From: Diplonema papillatum
Lineage: Eukaryota > Euglenozoa > Diplonemea > Diplonemida > Diplonemidae
DNA length: 64,000 nucleotides
NCBI GenBank assembly: GCA_030068145.1
Contig: JAPJBO010000194.1
Location: 186,001-250,000 of the forward strand
Direction: 5' to 3'
In this document: positions 53,700 through 64,000 of the stretch, piece by piece
Position numbering within the stretch: position 1 is the first letter of the stretch
Layout of the letters: every line of letters begins with the position of its first letter
The notes under the pieces: model-generated
Seen by the model: only the letters and a program-made list of their open reading frames with translations
Databases searched by the model: none
Told to the model about the DNA's origin: nothing
Position numbers and translations under genes: made by a program

Positions 53700-53828
53700 C
53701 GCACCGCGCCTCCGCCGGAACGACCTACACCCGCCTTAGAAGTACGGCGGCCGGGTAGCGAGGCGACCGGAAACCCCTCGGTGAGATGGTCCCTGCACTC
53801 CAACTCGTCTCTCTCTCTCTCTCGGAAT
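53700..53828 (+). repeat. Dispersed repeat family H ending in CT tract
   Basis: CGACCTACACCCGCCTTAGA, GCGACCGGAAACCCCTCGGT, GAGATGGTCCCTGCACTCCA, then (TC)n. It is collinear with 23676 and 50560. Confidence 0.7.
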
Positions 53829-53979
53829 GGTCAGCGCGGTAGCGATGACAGCGAGAACACATATAGGTGGGGGGGGATAGGCCCTGGGACTGCTAAGACG
53901 TGACAACCCCGCCCCTGTCCCTCCCAGGGAGCCAGCCTGCCCACCTGACGGTGGAGTCCCACACCTTTTGACTTGTTTT

Positions 53980-54060
53980 ATGTGCTCTCTCTCTCACTCT
54001 CTCTCTCTCTCTTTTTTTGTGGCGGTCCACCCCAGCACATCACATCAAATTCCTTTCCGA
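53980..54060 (+). promoter_or_regulatory. Polypyrimidine tract and AG before the PPR gene start
   Basis: A run of CTCTCT from about 53983 to 54017 is followed by TTTTTTT, then CCACCCCAG about 45 bases before the ATG at 54081. This has the form of a 3' splice acceptor. It could accept a 5'-UTR exon in cis, or a spliced leader in trans if the organism trans-splices. No transcript data support either. Confidence 0.35.
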
Positions 54061-54080
54061 AGGATGGGGGGGTGAGGGCC

Positions 54081-57825
<3,745 letters not shown>

Positions 57826-59557
57826 GGTCCTCGCCGCTGGAGACCGCTAGTGGTTCTCCGTGCACTTTCCGCCCTGTCGAGTGCCACCAGGCAGATCCTC
57901 CGACGAGTGTCCGATGCAGAGCTGTCACGCTATGCCTCCCACTGTGCACGTATGCACGGAACAGGAACTCTTTAGCGGCCTGTTTGGTGGGAACAGAGAC
58001 GAGGCTGGGCGCGATGTTCAGGGACTCCTCTCGATAAATAAGGTTCGGAAAGTCTATAGCCGAAATCTATGACGACACCCTGAGGGCGGAGGCAGTTGTC
58101 ATTGCGGTAATCGTTGAGCAGTATGCACAAAGCAGCGACTGCCGCAGTCTCTGCCAGGAGTCAATCTCTGCACAACAAGCCATCGGTTCTACCCCTGTGC
58201 TGTTCTTTCGACGTCGATTTCGAGCTTATCGATTGAATCTCATCCCAGTTCCCGAGCTGTACATTACAGCGAAAACAGTGTGCATCGTCAGCCGACGGTC
58301 AGCCGGAGACTTTCAGAACCCGGAGCTATCAAGAAGTAAGGAAGCAGGCCTTCAGTCCGAGTCAGGCTTCCTCTCCTCCCCGTAAAACGTGCGGTCCCAT
58401 TCTTCGACTTGCCGCAACGTCCGCAACACCGGGCTGTCAATCAAGGAGCCATCAGGAACTGTGTTTCGCCTTTTCTTTCAGCACCGCTCCTCTCCCCCTG
58501 TTGTCTTCACGCATCGCGTTCGGCACGACTCTCGGTCACAGCCTGCTGAGCCGGGCTAACTGACGTTCCCAATTTTTCTTCCACCCGCTTTTAGTGATGA
58601 TGGACCGTTTTAGCTAGCTACAAACTGGTTACCAATCAAATGGCGAGTTCGAGCGGGCGGACGCGTGCAGTGGCAAAATCCGGTAGCCATGGTAGTTTGC
58701 ATCTACTGCCAGCAAGCAAGGCAGAAGATGCGAAAGTTGTCCTCCGGCCTGCGAAGCGCGTTTCCTGGAAGCGCGGGGCGTCTTCGCGTACATTGCAGCA
58801 GTGGTAGCTCATTCTGCTCCCACTGAGCTTGCCTCATACCAGATGTGCTAGCACAGCCAAACTCCCCTGGTGTCTACAAGCTGGTCCATCCCCTCTTGAT
58901 AGACCGTGGTGTACGGTAGTAGACGTAGTAGACGGTTTCAGGTCAGAACGCAAAATATCTGTAGCGATGGCCTGCGTTAGTTCACAAGGTGATAAGGGGC
59001 GCTAAGAGGTGATATGGTGGTATATACGGTGGTATGTAGATACCACATACTGCGTAGGTGTGTATACTAGCTACCAATATACCCTCAGGATGACCTCGAG
59101 GTCCTCGTGACGAGCTCGTGGATGCAATCCTCAGCTCCTCCGTGCACCCACGAGGTGTGGTATCTACCACCATACAACCACGTAGTACCACCACGTAGTG
59201 ACAACATCTTCGATCGTACCGGACCGCGCTTATTGTCTTCGCGCGGTCGCTTTGCGTCCTTTCTCTTCCTTACCGTTATAGACAGCTCCAAGCAATTCTA
59301 TGCAGCTCCAGGGCATGGACCTGGCAGACCGTAGTGTATGGTACGACGTGTATGGACAGCGTCAGGCAATGTGATGCAGTTCCAGGGATAGAGATGGACC
59401 GGGTTAGTCTACAAGGAGCAAGCCGAAGCCCGTTTGCGCTGGACAACGAAAGAAGAAGAGCTAACCAACACTCAGGGCGGGGGTGGAAAGTGGGCGGAGA
59501 GCACCTGGCTGCGAGCCGCGCCACTGGGGAGGGGCTGCTGCATCGGGAAAGGGAGGC
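57826..59557. other. Intergenic region between PPR and CM1 genes
   Basis: Short frames only. Family B fragments lie at 58880-58940 and 59275-59400, with a reverse family F/G piece at 58940-58980. TA-rich repeats of GGTGGTATATACGGTGGTAT and their inverse lie at 59010-59200 (CATACAACCACGTAGTACCA). Confidence 0.5.
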
Positions 59558-62500
59558 ATGTATTACACGGGTTTGGACGACTCTTTTGGAGTTTCGGACC
59601 ATGCTTTCGGGAAGCAGATCACGTCGCCGTACCGGCAGAACCCGCAGCCGTCCTTTAGCGACCTTGAAGCCGAGTACCACAGGCTGCGGAAGATCAACTT
59701 CGACCTCCGCTTGCGGCTCATGACCATGGAGGAAGAGCTGCAGGCACTCCAGCTGTCTCCGGAGGTGACCGACGCGTTGCTCGACTTGACCGAGCTGAAA
59801 AGCACGAACCGGGGCCTGCAGCAGGAAGCGAAAGACATGGCCGAGGGCATGGCGGCGCGGGACCAGCTCCTGCGGCAGCAGCTCGTCGTCATCAAAAGCC
59901 TCGAAGCGGAGCTCGTCGCGGCGACGAGCAAAGAAGCCGACGTGGGCAACAGGTTCGCCTACTTGAAAATTTCTTTTTTGTATAAGCACCTGCTTTGTAG
60001 GAAATACTTGAGGAGGCTGCCAGCTGCAAAAGATCAAAGGAGGTAAATGTGCTGTAGCCCACACGAAACACGGGTAAAGCTGGGTTTAGTGGCGGGCGTA
60101 AGCTTTCAACAAAAAGACCCACTTTGTAGTTGTATTGTTTCTCCCCCTCTAGCCTCCTTCGCAGTAGGCACAAGGCAGCCCCTCGAGTATTTCCTAACGA
60201 AAACGGAAAAGGAAATTGATCTTCATCCCCGGTCAACAGACTTGGAATGTCCGACCTTCTAATCCACAAGTATTCGAAGAATGGCAGATAATCCGGTCAC
60301 AAGATTCTAACGACAATAGCCACAATGTATTGTGTGGGAAAGTTGTGGGTGCCACAGTACTGCCCAAGGATGTAACGCTACAGGAAGTGCGACATTGGGC
60401 GCGAGAGGACACTGGTGTTCCGTGTATAGCTAGAATGTAAATTTAGAAGAAAGCGCACAACAAACAATCATCCAGCTACGCCAACCGAATGGCTACCGTT
60501 GAGCAGCAGCTCGATGAAGAGACTCGCAAGACCAGGGACTTGCAAGAGCAGAACAACGAGCTGCGAAGGGCGATGAGTCAGTTGGACAGCAGCAAGCATT
60601 CCCTCGAGAGCGGCGAAGCTGAAGCGCGCAGAGCTGCGGCTGAGGCGAGCGAAAAGTTCGAGCAGGTGCGATACGAGAATGACGAACTTCTCCGCCGGAT
60701 CGATTCTCTGTTGGCGCAGGCAGACGCTGAGGCAGAGCGGCACGACAGCGAAAGGAAGCTCGTCGAGGACCAGCTTGCCGACGAGACTGCCGCCAGAAAG
60801 CAGCTGGAAGCCCGAGGCCGCAAGCTGGAAGACGACGTAGTCGACATGGAGGCCGAGGTTGTCATTTCCACTCTTTTTTCCCACCACAACGGGGTTAAGC
60901 TGGATCCAACCCAGACCACTCCAGCATGGTTCTGGAACGTAGGGGAAGCGCGACACCTACCCTTTGCGGGTGCGTGTGCCTGACCAGTCACTAAGCTTCT
61001 CGTGTTTCTTGTAAGTACAAAAGGAAGAGGAGCAAAGCGCGGCTATATGAGCAGGAGGAGCGAGGTGGAGCTGGGTCTTCGGTAACTGCGTAGATCCGGT
61101 AGCACTCCCAACTAGCCCGAATTAACAGGAAAGACTGTGAGTCGCACGCTCCTCATTCTTGTCAGACGCTGGTCCACTCCGAAGTTTGAATCAGGAGTAC
61201 GAGACTTACACCACGAAAAGCGAATGAAAAGCGTGCTTTCTCGGCTCGTACACAAATGTGGAAGGAAATGAGATCGGCGAGGTCTCCATCAGGTACCCGT
61301 TTTCGTGAGCGTGTGGCATGGTAACGATCTAACGCGCACAGGTCACGAATCTGAGGTCTCTGCTCGAAAACGAGCGAGCAAAAGACAGCAAGCAGTCTGT
61401 CGCCGAGCTGGCCACATCGAAGCGTGCGGCTGAGCGATTGGCGAGGGATGCGGAGCTGAATCTTCAGGGTGAGATGAACAAGCTCCGCGAAGACCTCTTC
61501 GACAGTAAGGAGCAGGTGTCGCTGCTGGAGGCGAAAGCAGCCCGGCGCGAGGTGCTGCTCAAAGAGTATCAACAGTATGCCTGCCTGCCTTTGCGCTACT
61601 GATTCTACCGACTCTCGGTTGCTCTACAATGTATTGTGGAGGCCGACTGCCCAACCAGGACCTAACCCCAAAATGACGCCATAGACGCTGAAATGGCCCT
61701 GAACCGAGCCTACCCTCAAAAAGTGCCACCGCAAGACCTCTCAAAGGTCAATACTCTACACAAATTGCGTTGCTTACAGTCTCACTGCGGGAATGCTGCT
61801 GCGCAGTCGTCAAGCCACCCAAGAATCAGGTGGTTGGGGGGGGGGCCAGGGGGGGGGTGTCGTTGGACGGGAAGAAAACCCACCCACCCTTCCCCCTGTG
61901 ACCTTGTCCAGACAAGCTTGTTTCCGGAAGTCCCCTGGACGGGTATTTTCAATCTTGCCCTCCAATGGCGCCTGCACTTTACTTTGCTTTGAATTGCCCG
62001 TTGCAGCCAAGGTGTCCGCTACGCTTGTCGGGGGCTGGTAGTGGGCCGGTCCATCCCCTCTTGATAGACCGTGATAGACCGAAGAATACAGCACCGGGCA
62101 ATTCGATGCAGCTCTAGGGACTAGGGATGGACCTGATAGACCGTGGTGAACCGTGATTCACTGTGATAAACAGCGGCAGGCACTTCGATGCGGTTTCAAG
62201 AGATAGGGACGGACCGGCTCACTGGGAGGGCAGATACTCTTGCGGGCTTGCACCGACTTGAAGTTGTGTATGATGTCACTCGATTGACCTGTTTCATCCA
62301 CACACCGCGTGTTATTGCTCTCAATGCACACGCAGGACCCTCGCGGACATGGAGGCGCAGCGCAACGTGTCGCTGCAGAAGATAGACGAGTACGTCTTCA
62401 GCCTCGCCGAGCACCGCGGCCGGGTCAACGACTTGGAGAAAGAAGTCGCGCAGCTGGTCGACGGCCGGAACGCCGACGCCGAAAAGCTAGGCGCGCTGCA

Positions 62501-63769
62501 GGACGAGATCGCGAGGGTCGTCCAAGACAACGACGAGCTGCGGGCCGAGCTCGAAGCGGCCGCCGACGCCGCGGAGTTCGGCGCAGACGCGCTGCCCGAA
62601 GAGACGCCTGTGCACGGCGACCGCATCGATCAACAAGCAGACGACGACTACGAGGAAGAATACCTCGAAGAAGACGTGCACCCAGTGTACCGGCGCCCCG
62701 ATTGGAGCGGCGGCGAGCACTCGGATGCCGAGGAGGACCCCGACGGAGCCGCCCGCGGGCGGCGGCGGCTGGTGCTGGAGGAGCACGCGCAGTCGTACGT
62801 CATCGAGCGGCAGCTGTCGCGGCAGGGCTCGTCCCCGAGGCGGTTCGACGTGGTTGACACCTCCCGCTTGGAGCCCCGCCCGGAGGTTGTTTCCGTCGTC
62901 AAGAAGCCGAAGCGGAAGAAGCACCCCGACTCCGCGTCGAGTGTGCACAGCGAGCGCCGCGTCACCATTGCGCAGGGGGAAGACGATGCTGAGGTGTGTC
63001 TCGACAGTCTTTGTTTCTGCGCAGATCTGCACGCAACGAGCCCTTTTCGGATGCATTCTGAGTGTTTGTTGAAGCCCTTAGGAGATTCACGTAAACATAG
63101 CTGTACTCGCTCCTTTTGGACTCGTATGAAAACAAGGGATCAGTGGATTTGGAAGTTTCTGTTCGCCAAAGCTAGTCATGGCCCGACGCATGTGCCCTGG
63201 GCAACTCGAGACAATGTTCCGGCTTAGTGGCGTACAACCAAATCATCCGGTTGTAGCATCACGGCACCGTCCGATCGAACAATTCGTAGAGGGGAAGACC
63301 TGTAACCCGGGGCTTCGGCAGTGCTTATTATTTTGTATAAGCACCTGCTGTAGGAAATACTTGAGGAGGCTGCCAGCTGCAAAAGATCAAAGGATCAAAT
63401 GTGATGTCCACACGAAACACAAGTGAATCTGGGTTCAGTGGCAGGCGTAAGCGTTCAACAAAAAATTATTCAGCTTTAAAGCAAGGGTGGGCTCTGACAG
63501 AGCTTCAACCACGTTACACACACGCACAGGAAACGGAGTTCGAGGAAGAAGAAGAGGAAGGGCAGCTGAACTCGTACCAGTTTCCGGACTTGTTGCCGGA
63601 GTTGGAAGTCAGCCATCGGGGTTTACAAGGGCCCCCTACTCTTTTTGAGCGCCGAAGGGCTTCGAAGACAGGGACTTCAAGCCCTCTTCCTGTGCCGCCG
63701 TCTCCTTTGGCTTCTGCAATTCAACGGTCCAACGCGGTGCTCTCTGCCTCACTCGATAAGTATGCTTGA
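59558..63769 (+). CDS. CM1-motif coiled-coil protein (centrosomin/Spc110-like), five exons
   Basis: 635 aa. Exons 59558-59952, 60476-60857, 61342-61574, 62336-62993 and 63530-63769; all phases agree (for example AG plus C making Ser, CA plus G making Gln). Residues ~25-62 contain SDLEAEYHRLRKINFDLRLR followed by LMTMEEEL. This is the CM1 (Cnn_1N) pattern: a short SP-containing lead, then LxxLRKENFNLKLRIYFLEE. CM1 proteins recruit and activate gamma-tubulin ring complexes at centrosomes, spindle pole bodies or basal bodies. The rest is coiled coil (exons 2 to early 4), then a charged region (DDDYEEEYLEEDVHPVYRRP), a basic KKPKRKKHPD and a Glu-rich exon 5 ending SASLDKYA. CM1 comes from motif reading, with Ile for Glu at one conserved position (KIN for KEN). 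Role inferred; coiled coil certain. Confidence 0.8.
59965..60268 (+). repeat. Dispersed repeat family A, longest copy, CM1 intron 1
   Basis: Runs from TTTTTTGTATAAGCACCTGC and ACTTGAGGAGGCTGCCAGCT, through AAAGGAGGTAAATGTGCTGT, GTTTAGTGGCGGGCGTAAGC and CCTCTAGCCTCCTTCGCAGT, to CCGACCTTCTAATCCACAAG. The last block also occurs at 5140, so the full element is about 300 bp. It begins ~13 bases after the exon 1 donor. Confidence 0.8.
62038..62225 (+). repeat. Dispersed repeat family B, forward copy, CM1 intron 3
   Basis: GGGCCGGTCCATCCCCTCTT, GATAGACCGTGATAGACCGA, CAATTCGATGCAGCTCTAGG, ACTGTGATAAACAGCGGCAG and CAAGAGATAGGGACGGACCG. It is collinear with 53100-53285. Confidence 0.8.
63330..63470 (+). 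repeat. Dispersed repeat family A, CM1 intron 4
   Basis: TTTTGTATAAGCACCTGCTG, AATACTTGAGGAGGCTGCCA, GTGAATCTGGGTTCAGTGGC and GCGTAAGCGTTCAACAAAAA. It is a second family A copy in the same gene, truncated at its 3' side about 60 bases before the exon 5 acceptor. Confidence 0.75.
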
Positions 63770-63826
63770 ATTAGACTTCGTCCCTCTCACCGCAGGGGCA
63801 TGTGCAGCACTTGAGGATAGCCGGTC

Positions 63827-63916
63827 AGGCAAGAACACAAGTTTCGTGATGCTCACGAGCCAAAGCCGGAAAGGCAAGAACACAAGTTTCGTGATGCTCG
63901 CGAGCCAAAGCCGCTT
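63827..63916 (+). repeat. 45-bp unit repeated twice downstream of the CM1 gene
   Basis: AGGCAAGAACACAAGTTTCG, TGATGCTCACGAGCCAAAGC and CGG, repeated at 63872 with one or two changes. It lies ~60 bases after the stop codon. Unlike the other gene-end arrays it copies no coding sequence. Confidence 0.85.
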
Positions 63917-64000
63917 AGTGCAGGACGCTTTCCCACCTGTCCACCAGGAGTCTTACCCATGGCGCCCAATTGCGCGAGCACCGGCACTAAACCGCTTTCG

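Larger units (their letters stand above)
49322..54080. other. Intergenic region, no recognised gene
   Basis: Holds family H copies (50560, 53700), CT microsatellites (50630-50650, 51100-51150, 53985-54017), a reverse family F/G element (50690), family A (52545) and family B (53100). Short ORFs on both strands have no family resemblance. The last 110 bases before the PPR start hold a strong (CT)n tract and CCCCAG. Confidence 0.5.

Overview
The window is nuclear DNA of a eukaryote, most likely a unicellular protist. It holds about ten protein genes separated by long repeat-rich stretches. Most genes are split by conventional GT-AG introns of a few hundred bases to about 1 kb. Exons look GC-rich with strongly biased third positions; introns and intergenic DNA are more mixed. 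I see no bacterial operons, no rRNA, no convincing tRNA and no CRISPR.

Every gene I could support lies on the + strand. In order: kinesin, 5' end outside the window (536-3198); separase (11039-18084); Siw14/OCA-type tyrosine phosphatase-like protein (20459-21103); spliceosomal SmB (22707-24162); HAM1/ITPase-like protein (29033-29674); a disordered orphan protein (about 32307-34771); a PH-like plus double-PDZ protein (40097-41830); a double-PX coiled-coil protein (46342-49321); a PPR protein (54081-57825); and a CM1-motif coiled-coil protein of the centrosomin/Spc110 type (59558-63769). Exon joins were set by reading-frame phase together with family alignment. One-strand gene order recalls unidirectional clusters in euglenozoans, and the introns would then point to a diplonemid- or euglenid-like lineage rather than a trypanosomatid. 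That placement is inference.

Functionally, three genes fit mitosis (kinesin, separase, CM1 protein), one splicing (SmB), one probably organelle RNA (PPR), one nucleotide-pool cleaning (ITPase-like), and two phosphoinositide or membrane signalling (PX-PX, PH-PDZ). Nothing shows that they form one pathway.

The most unusual signal is a recurring type of local rearrangement. In at least four genes (separase, phosphatase-like, ITPase-like, PH-PDZ) the 3' end of the coding sequence, in three of them clearly with its stop codon and 3' flank, has been copied in tandem directly downstream, with 2 to 10 copies and units of about 104 to 476 bp. Separase also carries an array of about eight copies of its last 3' splice site plus the first ~24 bases of the next exon. 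The PX gene has an exon fragment copied into its own intron. The rest of the non-coding DNA holds several dispersed repeat families, MITE-like hairpins, minisatellites, and a run of three abutting inverted-repeat elements ending in C/G tracts (37296-39932).
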